Source: Shewanella glacialimarina (GTDB lineage Bacteria > Pseudomonadota > Gammaproteobacteria > Enterobacterales > Shewanellaceae). Taken from it: 64,000 nucleotides of DNA. Location of the stretch: assembly GCF_020511155.1 (NCBI RefSeq), contig NZ_CP041216.1, positions 186,001 to 250,000 of the forward strand, read 5' to 3'. Made by a program: the position numbers and the translations under genes. The notes below the pieces were generated by a model, which was given only the letters and a program-made list of their open reading frames with translations, ran no database searches and had not been told where the DNA came from. This document shows, one piece after another, positions 1-8,363 of this stretch; positions within the stretch are counted from its first letter, which is position 1, and every line of letters starts with the position of its first letter.

Positions 1-9
1 GAAAATATC

Positions 10-528
10 ATGCAAGCATTGCTGCTGAGTGTAAGCTTGGCTGTTATTCTCTGCTACCTATGGTACGCCAGTCTAGTCAAAAAACGTCAGTCAGCGATTG
101 ATTCTCTGATTGTTTTGAATCAAAAAATTGATGCTCGCTTAGTTTTATTAAGCCAGTTATCTGATGTTAGTTTACAACATCAACCTTTGGATGAAGCGCA
201 AGCTGATCAGTGGCAGCAGTTGCGCGCCCTGGCTGATAATAGCTTGTGGTCGCAGGGCATTGATCATCATTTACCGACTACTTTAGCTGTCTGGTCTGAA
301 ATGGATATGCTGCAGAAAGGCTTATTTTCAGCTTTGCATGGCGATGATCTTGATGAGCAGCGGGTGAATGAATATCTACAATTAGAATTAGATTATCAAA
401 ATGTGGCTGAGTTTTATAATCAAACCGTGACTGAATTGAATCAAGGCGTTGGTATGTTTCCGGGGTCTATTGTTGCCAAGTTAGCCAAGGTATCGGTTAT
501 GCCCCAGCTCATACCAGATGTAGGTTAA
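10..528 (+). CDS. LemA family membrane protein
   Basis: A 172-residue protein with one N-terminal membrane segment (about residues 2-20) and a helical body likely exposed to the periplasm. The C-terminal stretch YNQTVTELNQGVGMFP, followed by alanine- and lysine-rich residues, matches the YN..V...N.....FP signature of the LemA family; this rests on pattern recognition. LemA proteins have no settled biochemical role. The next gene, a lytic transglycosylase, starts 5 bases after this stop, so the two are probably cotranscribed and this protein may work at the cell envelope. The gene begins close to the window edge, so upstream operon partners are not visible. Confidence 0.7.
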   Translation: MQALLLSVSLAVILCYLWYASLVKKRQSAIDSLIVLNQKIDARLVLLSQLSDVSLQHQPLDEAQADQWQQLRALADNSLWSQGIDHHLPTTLAVWSEMDMLQKGLFSALHGDDLDEQRVNEYLQLELDYQNVAEFYNQTVTELNQGVGMFPGSIVAKLAKVSVMPQLIPDVG

Positions 529-533
529 TCGAG

Positions 534-1466
534 TTGAGTGGCATATTGCAGTTAAGCAGTATAGTAAACCGGTTACAGCTAAAACGGTTACTGCACAGCA
601 TTGTGCTGACAAGCTTGGTTTTGTGTCCCGGGTTACTGGCCAATCAAACTGTGGAAAACAATACAAAAAAACCAGTAATAAAAGCGGTATATCAACCCAA
701 CCTTCAATCTACACCCGCAGATAAAGCGCATCTTAGTTTGTTTCCCGACCTAAATGAGCTCGCTGTTATTCCGCAAGGGGCAGAGGGTGCGGATAAATCT
801 ATTACATCAACCCTGGTGCTAGATAATAGTTATCCACTCGCTAAGCCTGATTTAAGCAAGCCTGCTAAAAAACAGCTTAAAGCCAGTTATTCAGAACACG
901 GTATTTTATCCGACTTAGGTGTTGAAAAACGTAAAGTCTATCAATATGAAAAAGATGGTATTACCGCATTCAGTGACACTGAGCCAGACCATACTAACTA
1001 CCGTGTGTTACTGTTTGAATGCTATGCATGCCGTCCTGATTCAACCATTGATTGGTATAAAACCCCATTATTCACCCAGGATTATGCCAGTTTTGTCGCC
1101 GTTGCTGCATCACGATATAAACTTGAGCCTGCACTCATCAGAGCTGTTATTCATGCCGAGTCAGCTTTTAGAAGTAATGTGGTGTCTAAAGCTGGTGCTA
1201 TGGGGTTAATGCAATTAATGCCAGGCACGGCCAAAGACATGCAAGTGTTAGATGCCTTTCAAGCAGAGCAAAATATAAACGGTGGCAGTCGTTATCTGGC
1301 ACTGTTATTAGCACGATTTAATGGTGACATAGACCTGGCTTGTGCGGCCTATAATTCAGGTCCATCAACGGTTACCCAATACAATGGTGTACCGCCATAT
1401 CCTGAAACACAAGCCTACGTGCAACGGGTAAAAATTCTTTATAGTCGCTATCGGAAAGCCAGCTGA
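534..1466 (+). CDS. Lytic transglycosylase, SLT domain
   Basis: A 310-residue exported murein transglycosylase that would cleave peptidoglycan between MurNAc and GlcNAc. It starts at TTG, 5 bases after the LemA-like gene, and carries a hydrophobic signal segment to about residue 37. Residues of about 130-175 (VYQYEKDGITAFSDTEP) resemble a DUF4124-type module. The SLT domain follows: the catalytic Glu is about residue 209 in IHAESAFRS, then GAMGLMQLMPGTA and AAYNSGP. The Ser/Thr/Pro-rich linker between signal and DUF4124 region is unremarkable. A later start is possible but would remove the signal sequence. Close spacing implies an operon with the LemA protein. Confidence 0.85.
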   Translation: MSGILQLSSIVNRLQLKRLLHSIVLTSLVLCPGLLANQTVENNTKKPVIKAVYQPNLQSTPADKAHLSLFPDLNELAVIPQGAEGADKSITSTLVLDNSYPLAKPDLSKPAKKQLKASYSEHGILSDLGVEKRKVYQYEKDGITAFSDTEPDHTNYRVLLFECYACRPDSTIDWYKTPLFTQDYASFVAVAASRYKLEPALIRAVIHAESAFRSNVVSKAGAMGLMQLMPGTAKDMQVLDAFQAEQNINGGSRYLALLLARFNGDIDLACAAYNSGPSTVTQYNGVPPYPETQAYVQRVKILYSRYRKAS

Positions 1467-1584
1467 GTTTAGCGATAAAGCATAAGCTTGGATAATAAAA
1501 TAGTGACTCACATAATTGATACAAAAAGAAAATACCAATAAATAACCCTGCCTAATGATATGGCTAAAATTTAAAGGAATGTTT

Positions 1585-2982
1585 ATGACCTTTTCACCCG
1601 TTATTACCTCTTTATCGGTTGCCATTGCTGCCCTGTGCTTATCTTCCTCAGGTTATGCAAACGCTGCCGTACAAGCTACAGCAATGAATACGGCACCATC
1701 CCAAGAAGATGTGCGCTTATATGACATAGCTACCGCGCCACAGGCCAGCCGGCTAGAGCAAGATGTGCGAAAATTGGTTGGTTTTGGTACCCGTCATACC
1801 CTGTCTGAAACTCAATCGGATACCCAAGGCATAGGCGCGGCAAGGCGTTGGATTGAAGCCGAGTTTAATCGTATTTCAAAAGACTGTGGTGGCTGCTTAG
1901 AAGTCATAACCGTCAGTGACACTGTGCAAGGCAAACGCATTGCTAACTCTACTGAAGTGGTTAATGTCATCGCTATTCAGCGCGGTAAAACTGACCCTAA
2001 GCGTGTGGTGATGATGAGCGGCGATATCGATTCTCGAGTCACCGACGTATTAGATGCCACCTCCATCTCACCGGGCGCCAATGATAATGCCTCAGGCGTT
2101 GCAGGTGCAATTGAAGCGGCTAGGGTGTTATCGCAATATCAATTTAACGGCACTATCGTCTATGCCGCCTTGTCAGGTGAAGAGCAGGGCCTATATGGCG
2201 GAGATATTTTAGCTAATTATGCTAAAAGTCAGGGCTGGCAAGTGCAAGCGGTATTGAATAATGACATGATCGGTAATATTGCCGGTATTAATGGCGTGGT
2301 GAATAACTCTACTGTACGGGTGTTTTCTGAAGGAGTGCGTTTTGTTGAAACCACTGATGAAGCCAAAGAGCGCTACTTTAGTGGCGGCGAGAATGACTCT
2401 GCGTCACGCAATTTGGCGCGCAAGATTAAAGCCTTAGTTGATCAGTACATGACCAATTTAGATGTCATGTTAGTGTATCGGCTTGACCGTTTTGGCCGTG
2501 GTGGACATCATTTACCGTTCAACAAAGCGGGCTTTCCTGCCGTGCGGGTGATGGAAACCAACGAGCATTATGATCGTCAGCATCAAGATATTCGCACTGA
2601 AAATGGCATTAACTATGGTGATGTTATTGAGGGCGTTGATTTTGATTTTAATGCAAAATTAACCGCACTAAATGCCATTAGCTTAGCGTCAATGGCGTGG
2701 GCACCCGCGCCACCATCAGGTGTCAGCATAAAGGGGCAAGTTTCTCCTAGCACCACACTCAACTGGACAAAAACAGCGGATAAAGATGTGGTTGGATACC
2801 GGGTCTATTGGCGGCTAACCACAGTGCCAGAATGGAGCCATAGTCGTTATGTTGGCAATGTGAATGAATTTATGCTGAAAAATATGGTCATAGATAATTA
2901 TTTATTCGGTGTGGCAAGTGTCGCAGCGAATGGTAATGTCAGCCCTGTGGTGTTTCCCGGGGCGGCAGGTAGGTTTTTTTAA
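1585..2982 (+). CDS. M28 family zinc peptidase with C-terminal FN3-like domain
   Basis: An exported aminopeptidase-like protein of about 465 residues. ATG 1585 is chosen because AAGGA lies 6 bases before it and a clean signal peptide follows (cut near SGYANA); an ATG at 1555 lacks these. M28 motifs are visible: GANDNASG (bridging Asp), SGEEQGLYGG (Glu pair), NNDMIGN (Asp) and GGHHLPFNKAGFP (final His). The first zinc-ligand position is unusual: GDIDS replaces the usual GHxDS, so His is Asp. The last 100 residues (PPSGVSIKG, VGYRVYWR) look like a fibronectin-III-type fold. The reaction is inferred as removal of N-terminal amino acids outside the cytoplasm. Confidence 0.82.
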   Translation: MTFSPVITSLSVAIAALCLSSSGYANAAVQATAMNTAPSQEDVRLYDIATAPQASRLEQDVRKLVGFGTRHTLSETQSDTQGIGAARRWIEAEFNRISKDCGGCLEVITVSDTVQGKRIANSTEVVNVIAIQRGKTDPKRVVMMSGDIDSRVTDVLDATSISPGANDNASGVAGAIEAARVLSQYQFNGTIVYAALSGEEQGLYGGDILANYAKSQGWQVQAVLNNDMIGNIAGINGVVNNSTVRVFSEGVRFVETTDEAKERYFSGGENDSASRNLARKIKALVDQYMTNLDVMLVYRLDRFGRGGHHLPFNKAGFPAVRVMETNEHYDRQHQDIRTENGINYGDVIEGVDFDFNAKLTALNAISLASMAWAPAPPSGVSIKGQVSPSTTLNWTKTADKDVVGYRVYWRLTTVPEWSHSRYVGNVNEFMLKNMVIDNYLFGVASVAANGNVSPVVFPGAAGRFF

Positions 2983-3039
2983 CATTTTGCTCAAAATTAA
3001 TCATTATGTGTAATCAATGAAGTATCAAAAGGAAGAGGT

Positions 3040-3288
3040 ATGAAAGGATTTATTATATTAATAACACTTGGGTTGCTTTTAAGTACAACGGCTTGCAGTA
3101 CAAATACAGCAAGGAATGCCGGTTGTGACTTTGTGAAGGGGGCCGGAGAAAATAATAGCGAGCGCAAAGAGCGAGAATCGGCCCCTGGGAATGAAATGGA
3201 GTCAAGAAATAATGATGTAGAAGTAGGGCTGCTCTCTGCTATTTTTGGCTTTATAGTCAGGCCGTTTTTTGATGATGAAGAATGCTAA
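3040..3288 (+). CDS. Small predicted lipoprotein
   Basis: An 82-residue protein with a type II signal peptide: hydrophobic stretch ILITLGLLLS, then lipobox STTAC with the lipidated Cys at about residue 19. The mature part is charged and Asn/Glu-rich in the middle, with a hydrophobic patch (LLSAIFGFIVRPFF) and an acidic end DDEEC. A purine-rich Shine-Dalgarno (GGAAGAGG) precedes the ATG and a strong terminator follows, so it is probably transcribed alone. No family is recognised and no function is proposed. Confidence 0.7.
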   Translation: MKGFIILITLGLLLSTTACSTNTARNAGCDFVKGAGENNSERKERESAPGNEMESRNNDVEVGLLSAIFGFIVRPFFDDEEC

Positions 3289-3300
3289 CTGATTCAGTAA

Positions 3301-3333
3301 AAAACCTTGAAGCGATTGCTTCAAGGTTTTTTG
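3301..3333 (+). terminator. Rho-independent terminator
   Basis: Stem CCTTGAAGC / GCTTCAAGG with loop GATT, preceded by AAAA and followed by six T. It ends the small lipoprotein gene, and the A-tract lets it also act for rlmJ transcribed from the other side. Confidence 0.85.
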
Positions 3334-3357
3334 AATGTATATTTAAATAAAGTAGAA

Positions 3358-4200
3358 TTACTCAGGCACTTCTAACTTCACTACCGTTTTACCACCGCTA
3401 TGGCCCAAACGACGCTCTAAGTAATTAAGCATTTCTTTTGCGGTTACATCTAATTGCCAAGGTGGATTAATAATCCATAATCCTGCCGCAGTCATACCAA
3501 ATTCATTACTGTCAGGTTTAATTGCTTGCTCAACTCGTAGCTGATTTTTAATGCCGCTATTTTTAAGTAAATTGAGCATAGATTCCGTTTGCTCACGCTG
3601 AACTACCGGATACCACAACATATACACCCCAGTCGAAAATCGCTTATGGGCTTTAATGATAGTTTCCGCAACATCAACATAATCAGATTTAATCTCGTAG
3701 CTTGGGTCGATTAATATCACCCCACGGCGCTCTGGCGGTGGCACTGCAGCGATTAAACCTTGTAAACCGTCACCTTTAAGTACTTTTACTTGCCTATCTT
3801 TAACAAAATATTCAGCTAATAAATCGTGATCAGTACTGTGTAACTCGTGTAATAGCATCCGGTCTTTTTCACGTAACTCGGCATCGACAAAACTGGGCGA
3901 GCCAGGGTAAACCGTTAGCTGATCATATTCAGCGTTAAACACTTTAACGGCTTCGACGTAATCTGCTAATGCTGCTGGCAGGTTGCTGGCCTCCCACAGT
4001 TTGGCCACACCGTCTAAGTATTCACCGGTTTTTTGAGCAAATTCATCATTTAATGAATAAGCACCCGCACCAGCATGGGTATCAATATAGGCATAAGGTT
4101 TATCTTTTTTCTGCATTAATTTAAGCACTTGCAGTAACATTGAATGCTTTAGTACATCGGCATAATTGCCAGCGTGATAACCGTGACGGTAACTTAACAT
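3358..4200 (-). CDS. rlmJ: 23S rRNA (adenine-2030-N6)-methyltransferase RlmJ
   Basis: A 280-residue SAM-dependent enzyme that methylates A2030 of 23S rRNA. The start at 4200 gives the family-typical N-terminus MLSYRHGYHAGNYADVLKH; longer frames upstream add unconserved residues. The SAM-binding THAGAGAY lies at residues 41-48 and the catalytic DPSYE at 165-169, a variant of the N6-adenine motif DPPY. Length equals that of the E. coli enzyme. It is divergent from rsmJ across about 155 bases, so two rRNA methyltransferase genes sit head to head. Confidence 0.93.
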   Translation of the reverse strand: MLSYRHGYHAGNYADVLKHSMLLQVLKLMQKKDKPYAYIDTHAGAGAYSLNDEFAQKTGEYLDGVAKLWEASNLPAALADYVEAVKVFNAEYDQLTVYPGSPSFVDAELREKDRMLLHELHSTDHDLLAEYFVKDRQVKVLKGDGLQGLIAAVPPPERRGVILIDPSYEIKSDYVDVAETIIKAHKRFSTGVYMLWYPVVQREQTESMLNLLKNSGIKNQLRVEQAIKPDSNEFGMTAAGLWIINPPWQLDVTAKEMLNYLERRLGHSGGKTVVKLEVPE

Positions 4201-4355
4201 GAGATATTCCAAAAAAAGTAGCAGCGTGGACTGCAAGATAATCACATTATAAGTTTTATCTTGGCTAATACCAATCAGCTTAAGCACGGTATAGGTATTC
4301 ACTGCGGTAGCCTTTTGGCATAATAGGCTTATTCACCCTAAATGTAGGCAATACA

Positions 4356-5114
4356 GTGACCGCGATTTATTTCAATCAACAATACCCAAGCCTTGTCGAT
4401 ATTTGCCAACGATGGTCACTGCACTATGAACCAAGCGCACCCTTTGAGCTGCGTTTCGAGCAAAATCAATTAACCTTACACAAACGTGACGAGCCCAAAC
4501 TCGACGGCATTCTGGTCGATTTTGTTACGGGTGCCGTCGCCCATAGACGCAAGTTTGGCGGTGGCCGAGGTCAGTCAATTGCTAAAGCCGTCGGCCTTAA
4601 GCAAGGTGTCACCCCCACAGTGGTAGACGGTACAGCAGGCTTAGGCCGTGATGCTTTTGTGTTAGCCAGTTTAGGCTGTAAGGTGATTATGGTTGAGCGT
4701 CATCCAGTGGTCGCAGCATTATTAGAAGATGGTTTACGCCGCGCCTATGAAGATGCTGAAATAGGCGATTGGATGACGGAGCGAATGAGCTTGTTTCATG
4801 GGTCCAGCATTACCGCATTAGCAGATGCAGCCAAAGCCAGCGGCACAGAAATTGATGTAGTCTACCTTGACCCTATGTACCCGCACCGTGAAAAGTCTGC
4901 CCAAGTGAAAAAAGAAATGCGCGTATTTCAAACCCTAGTGGGCGCCGACTTAGATGCCGACAGCTTACTCAAACCAGCAATATCACTAGCCACTAAACGC
5001 GTGGTAGTCAAACGCCCTGATTACGCCGAAGACTTAGACGGGGTAAAGCCCTCAATGGCCATTGAGACTAAGAAAAATAGATTTGATGTATATGTGAGAT
5101 CGGCAATGAAATAG
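4356..5114 (+). CDS. rsmJ: 16S rRNA (guanine-1516-N2)-methyltransferase RsmJ
   Basis: A 252-residue SAM-dependent methyltransferase of the YhiQ/RsmJ family acting on G1516 of 16S rRNA. Starts at GTG. Recognisable features are the [10 protein letters not shown] segment, the SAM-binding [13 protein letters not shown] near residue 87, VERHP, and the catalytic-region YLDPMYPHR near residue 166. Length fits the family. The gene is followed directly by the repeat island, with no clear terminator seen. Confidence 0.92.
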   Translation: MTAIYFNQQYPSLVDICQRWSLHYEPSAPFELRFEQNQLTLHKRDEPKLDGILVDFVTGAVAHRRKFGGGRGQSIAKAVGLKQGVTPTVVDGTAGLGRDAFVLASLGCKVIMVERHPVVAALLEDGLRRAYEDAEIGDWMTERMSLFHGSSITALADAAKASGTEIDVVYLDPMYPHREKSAQVKKEMRVFQTLVGADLDADSLLKPAISLATKRVVVKRPDYAEDLDGVKPSMAIETKKNRFDVYVRSAMK

Positions 5115-6073
5115 CGGCTATTTAAGTGGCCGCTGGAGTGTTGGTTTATTGTCGCTGAACCCATACATTGACATAATCTCCCCATAGTCTGACAAAAAAT
5201 GCTATTTGTAGTTAAATTACAAATGGAAATTTAATAAAATCAGATTGTTGCCAGAATATTGAAGTGTAGTCTGACAAATTCAACAACACCACGAGCCTTA
5301 ATACTATTAAAGCGTGTATGGAACCTCCTTTAACTCCATTGCTTATCAATGAAATGCCCCAAAGTTTGTTTGCCATTTTGGACAAATCAAAGTCGTGGTG
5401 CTTCGCTCATACTAGATTTAGATCGAAAGTTTTCTTTAAGTATTTCTAAACTCCGTTTGGACTAACATCGCAGGATTCCATCCTGCACCGGCCAAGAGGG
5501 TATCAACAGCAATACCCTCTTTACTTTTAATTAAAGAATTGGGCCCTGCCGCCCTGACGAAAAATGCTGAAAAGCGCATAATTTTCGATGGGGATCGATC
5601 CAGCTTTAAACTTCATCTGTATCCGGCTTCGGCCATTGTCACCTAATATAAAAAATATCCTAACGCTTCCGATGAGCCGTCCCTGGCCCAACGAAAGCTA
5701 GCGTGGCATCCATACCAAGCTCACGGGTTCACGGAATAAAGAGTCTCGATGACCTCAATTCAAAACGGACATCCCAGTTTTTCTTATGGAATTGTTACAA
5801 ATGAAGTTAAATCGAAGAGGCGAAAATATCATCTGTATAAGAACCGGCTGCAGAAAATGGATTAGATTGAAGTCACGGACTGATTTAACCTACCCTATAC
5901 AACTTGTATTAAAACATTGAATTAAAAATATAAAGTAGATTAAAGTATGAAAAATTAAGGACAAAGAAGGGTAACCTCGAACATAATCATCGAGCGCACC
6001 ATTTAGGGAAGGTAAAGCCATTCAATAACATGCGTTTATTAACTCCCCTAAAATGTTTACCCTGACCCCACTA
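5115..6073. repeat. Gene-free repeat mosaic
   Basis: No convincing coding sequence. Two hairpins stand out: GCAGGA/TCCTGC near 5470 and AGAGGGTAT/ATACCCTCT near 5497-5522. The segment 5717-5830 (CCATACCAAGCTCA, CGATGACCTCAATTC, then AATGAAGTTAAATCGAAGAG) is homologous to the reverse strand of about 42945-43045. The reverse strand of 5990-6072 (from GGGGTCAG onward) matches the start of each tandem unit near 43053 and 43365. It looks like a pile-up of fragments of one intergenic repeat family. Confidence 0.5.
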
Positions 6074-6184
6074 ATTCTACAAGCGCATCAAAGCTGACTC
6101 CGCAAGCTGTCGCATTTTTTGCAAAAGATAAAAAGCGCAAAAAAGTGCGCCAACATGCTCCGCAGTTTATGCGGGCGTTAGCCC
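6074..6184 (+). other. Integron attC recombination site (upstream cassette remnant)
   Basis: An imperfect palindrome of about 110 bases. The right core is GTTAGCCC at 6177-6184 and the left inverse core is ATTCTAC at 6074-6080, one base off RYYYAAC. The arms pair with offsets: GCGCATCAAAG..CTCCGCAAGC on the left against the complement of GCTCCGCAG..TTTATGCGGGCG on the right. This is the layout of attC sites of chromosomal integrons. No cassette gene is recognisable upstream, so the previous cassette is probably decayed. Confidence 0.6.
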
Positions 6185-6199
6185 TATCGGAGGAAAATA

Positions 6200-6733
6200 A
6201 TGAAATCTGCGGTATTAGTTATTGATGTTCAGTCGATTCTGTTCGACCCGGAACCTCAACCATTTGAATCACAAATCGTACTCACCAAAATTAATGAGGT
6301 TACGAAATTGGCGCGTGCTAAGTCTGTCCCAGTTATCTTTATCCAGCACGAGCAACCTAAATCTGTTATTGAATACGAAAGCGCTGGTTGGGCATTGCAG
6401 TCGAGCTTAGTAACACAAACTGGTGACCATTTCGTTCGTAAAACAACACCAGACTCGTTCTTAAATACTAATCTTCAAAGTGTTTTGAATGAACTCGAAG
6501 TAGATATCTTAATTGTGTGTGGTTACGCCTCTGAGTTTTGCGTTGATACCACCATTCGCAGAGCAGCAGGTTTAGGCTATTCCGTAATTTTGGTTTCGGA
6601 TGCTCATACAACTCATGACAAGGAACACGCGAGTGGGGCTCAAATTCGAGAGCACCACAATGCCACGTTACCTAATATTTCGAGTTTCGGTGTCAAAATC
6701 GAAGCGGTAGAGGCATGCAACCTTTGGGCATAG
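6200..6733 (+). CDS. Isochorismatase-like cysteine hydrolase in an integron cassette
   Basis: A 177-residue hydrolase of the isochorismatase/nicotinamidase superfamily. Visible motifs are the catalytic Asp in VLVIDVQ, Lys in VRKTTPDSF and the nucleophile Cys in GYASEFCVDTTIRRA, so the Asp-Lys-Cys triad is intact. The true substrate cannot be told from sequence. A strong GGAGG lies 6 bases before the ATG. The start is only 22 bases after an attC core site, and the stop codon overlaps the inverse core of the following attC. This compact packing is typical of a promoterless integron gene cassette, so expression probably depends on an outside promoter. Confidence 0.85.
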   Translation: MKSAVLVIDVQSILFDPEPQPFESQIVLTKINEVTKLARAKSVPVIFIQHEQPKSVIEYESAGWALQSSLVTQTGDHFVRKTTPDSFLNTNLQSVLNELEVDILIVCGYASEFCVDTTIRRAAGLGYSVILVSDAHTTHDKEHASGAQIREHHNATLPNISSFGVKIEAVEACNLWA

Positions 6734-6860
6734 GGCTAACAAAGCGTTTAAGACAGATTCGCAACGCTTGGCATTTTTGGTTTTAATCGGTTTTTGTGTT
6801 TATGGCACAATGATTTAGGTTAGGTGGTAGCGTTGCTCACTACTTAACGCGGCGTTACCC
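6733..6860 (+). other. Integron attC site of the hydrolase cassette
   Basis: A site of about 128 bases, the size of VCR-like attC. The inverse core GGGCTAAC (6733-6740) is the exact complement of GTTAGCCC at the cassette start (6177-6184), as expected for a cassette that can close into a circle. The right core is GTTACCC at 6854-6860. The arms pair imperfectly: AAGCGTTTAAG..GCAACGCT on the left against the complement of AGCGTTGC..CTTAACGCGG on the right. The mobile unit would be 6178-6854. Confidence 0.75.
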
Positions 6861-6955
6861 ATAGAAAATTTAACCTGAAACTCATGAATTAGAATTAATG
6901 GTCTAACTCGGAAATGTTCAGTTCAGAGTTACCTCTTGTGTTACCACAGCCATCA

Positions 6956-7195
6956 ATGAAGCTAAATCGAAGAGATAATAATGCGGGTGCGGATGAGCCA
7001 GCGAGTATCCAAAACACGGATGTTTTGGTTAAGCCCACATGGAGGTGCTTGCGGCGTCTCGCTGGATCATCTGCACTTGTAGGTAATCTTTGACGCCAAT
7101 GAAAATTTAACTGAGTTTTAAAATTTAGTCTGGTTAGGGCAAACTTTTATAAAAACAAATCTTCCAACCCGCTTTTGTCCAAAAGTTTGTTAGAT
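6956..7195 (+). repeat. Structured dispersed repeat, copy 1
   Basis: The leader AATGAAGCTAAATCGAAGAG is followed by a folded core at 6987-7076. The outer stem pairs 6987-7005 with 7058-7076 (17 of 19 positions). Inside are the hairpin CCAAAACA-CGGA-TGTTTTGG (7009-7028) and a small CAC/GTG hairpin with ATGGAG in its loop. A second conserved module, ending TTTTGTCCAAAA, spans about 7140-7195 and recurs near 11580-11636 and, inverted, near 42630-42690. The core is close to 90% identical to the inverted copy at 42841-42932. Confidence 0.7.
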
Positions 7196-7464
7196 AGAGC
7201 ATAAGCTATTTGGATCTTCGTAATAAAATGACATTCTCCTTTTAAGCACTATTTATGACATTTCGATTTGTCAGACTATGGGTACATTTTATGTCAGAGT
7301 ATGGTTATATCTTTTCGGTAAGTTATTGAAAGCTGGAAGCTGCCTATGTCAGACTTTGCTTCCAGAGACATATAAGAATATTCCTGTGGATCTAATAGGT
7401 AACTCTTTGAAAAAAATGCAATAACGTAGAAGACGCAGTCAATTCCATGATACTAATGCCAGAT

Positions 7465-7680
7465 TTAACACCAGCCTTGGCGCCACTGGGAAGGCTGCTT
7501 TAAATCACGCCAATTAATCTCATATTCATTATTGTTGTAAACCGCTTGAATGACGCAGCGAATGACTTTTTTATCGTCATCAAATTCAACGGCGGTCACG
7601 GCAAAATGTTTTTCTCGATTCACTGGCGACGTTGCCGTCCATTTGCTTAAAAGCAGTGCTTTTGGATTGATTTGATTCAT
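7465..7680 (-). CDS. TIGR02450 family Trp-rich small protein
   Basis: A 71-residue protein that fits the TIGR02450 family of small tryptophan-rich proteins: start MNQINPKALLLSKWTA, middle NREKHFAVTAVEFDDD, end W..LKQPSQWRQGW. The ATG at 7680 overlaps the stop of the upstream DUF3429 gene by 4 bases (ATGA), which indicates translational coupling. A longer frame reaching 7845 would overlap that gene in another frame and is rejected. No biochemical role is known to me for the family. Confidence 0.75.
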   Translation of the reverse strand: MNQINPKALLLSKWTATSPVNREKHFAVTAVEFDDDKKVIRCVIQAVYNNNEYEINWRDLKQPSQWRQGWC

Positions 7681-8174
7681 GCAACCACTCCTAAATGGCT
7701 CAATTGCGCCCACATTAATAAATGACACACCAATACCACCGAGGTTATTTTGGCCCGCATTTGTTGGTACTCTTTGCTTAATAACGCCCAACTTGGTAAC
7801 CGCTTTTGCAGCAATAATAGCCAAACAAAACTGCCGGCTAACCACAGTAAGCTAAATTCAACACTAACCCACACCCCAAGTGGTAAAGGTAAAGTCACCA
7901 GCACGACAAGCCACGCCTGAGTGAGCGACTGGCTTCGAGCTGTCGACTCTTCTAACTGGTCAACGTTATTTTGCTGATGTTTTGCGCCTTGTTTTGTTTG
8001 AATATTGAGTGGAGCTTGCCACAAACTGCCTGCCACAAAGCTTAAAATGCTGACACTATAAATAACAAAAGCCTGCAGTATCCACTGTGTATCGCTAAAA
8101 AAATAGCCGCCGGTTAAAATCAAAAAAGGTAATAAGCCTAAATAGCTCAGAGTCACATGATGGGTTGAGTGCAT
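7677..8174 (-). CDS. DUF3429 family membrane protein
   Basis: A 165-residue inner-membrane protein with about five hydrophobic segments. The opening HHVTLSYLGLLPFLILTGGYF resembles the DUF3429 family. A polar loop rich in Gln, Glu and Ser (about residues 58-84) separates the first two and last three helices. It is coupled by a 4-base overlap to the Trp-rich small protein downstream. Function unknown. Confidence 0.72.
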   Translation of the reverse strand: MHSTHHVTLSYLGLLPFLILTGGYFFSDTQWILQAFVIYSVSILSFVAGSLWQAPLNIQTKQGAKHQQNNVDQLEESTARSQSLTQAWLVVLVTLPLPLGVWVSVEFSLLWLAGSFVWLLLLQKRLPSWALLSKEYQQMRAKITSVVLVCHLLMWAQLSHLGVVA

Positions 8175-8297
8175 AGTTGATTCTGCTCATAAAAATTTGA
8201 TCATACATTACGTACATAATACATAAGTCGATCAGCTTAAATTCAGCCACAATTTAGCTAGTGGCTAGGCAATGACAGCAAAACTACCCTAACTCAA

Positions 8298-8318
8298 AGG
8301 CATCCATTATGGATGCCT
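8298..8318 (-). terminator. Probable terminator of the first DUF4382 gene
   Basis: Stem AGGCATCC / GGATGCCT with a 5-base loop, 46 bases past the stop of the gene ending at 8364. Only a short T stretch follows on the minus strand, so termination strength is uncertain. Confidence 0.5.
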
Positions 8319-8363
8319 AGTATGTGATTCAACTTTATCTGGCATCAAACCAGTCAATTAATA

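Larger units (their letters stand above)
5150..7370. mobile_element. Putative non-autonomous element bracketed by inverted repeats
   Basis: CCCATAGTCTGACAAA at 5181-5196 is found as a perfect 16-base inverted copy at 7267-7282. The match extends outward imperfectly (AACCCATAC..TGACATAA at left against AACCATAC..TGACATAA on the right, read inward). Extra copies of TCTGACA-like boxes lie near 5169 and 5267 on the left and near 7292 and 7348 on the right. Outermost TGTC at 5150 and its counterpart GACA ending at 7370 could be the tips. Multiple binding boxes at both ends are the style of Tn7-like or Tn402-like transposons. No transposase and no clear target duplication is present. Boundaries are tentative. 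Confidence 0.45.

Noticed and set aside
5145..7375. Target-site duplication of the bracketed element
   Set aside because: Flanks TTTAT and TATAA do not match, so no duplication is claimed.
7465..7845. Longer version of the Trp-rich protein
   Set aside because: The extra 55 residues overlap the DUF3429 gene in another frame and do not match the family; ATG 7680 gives a 4-base coupled overlap.
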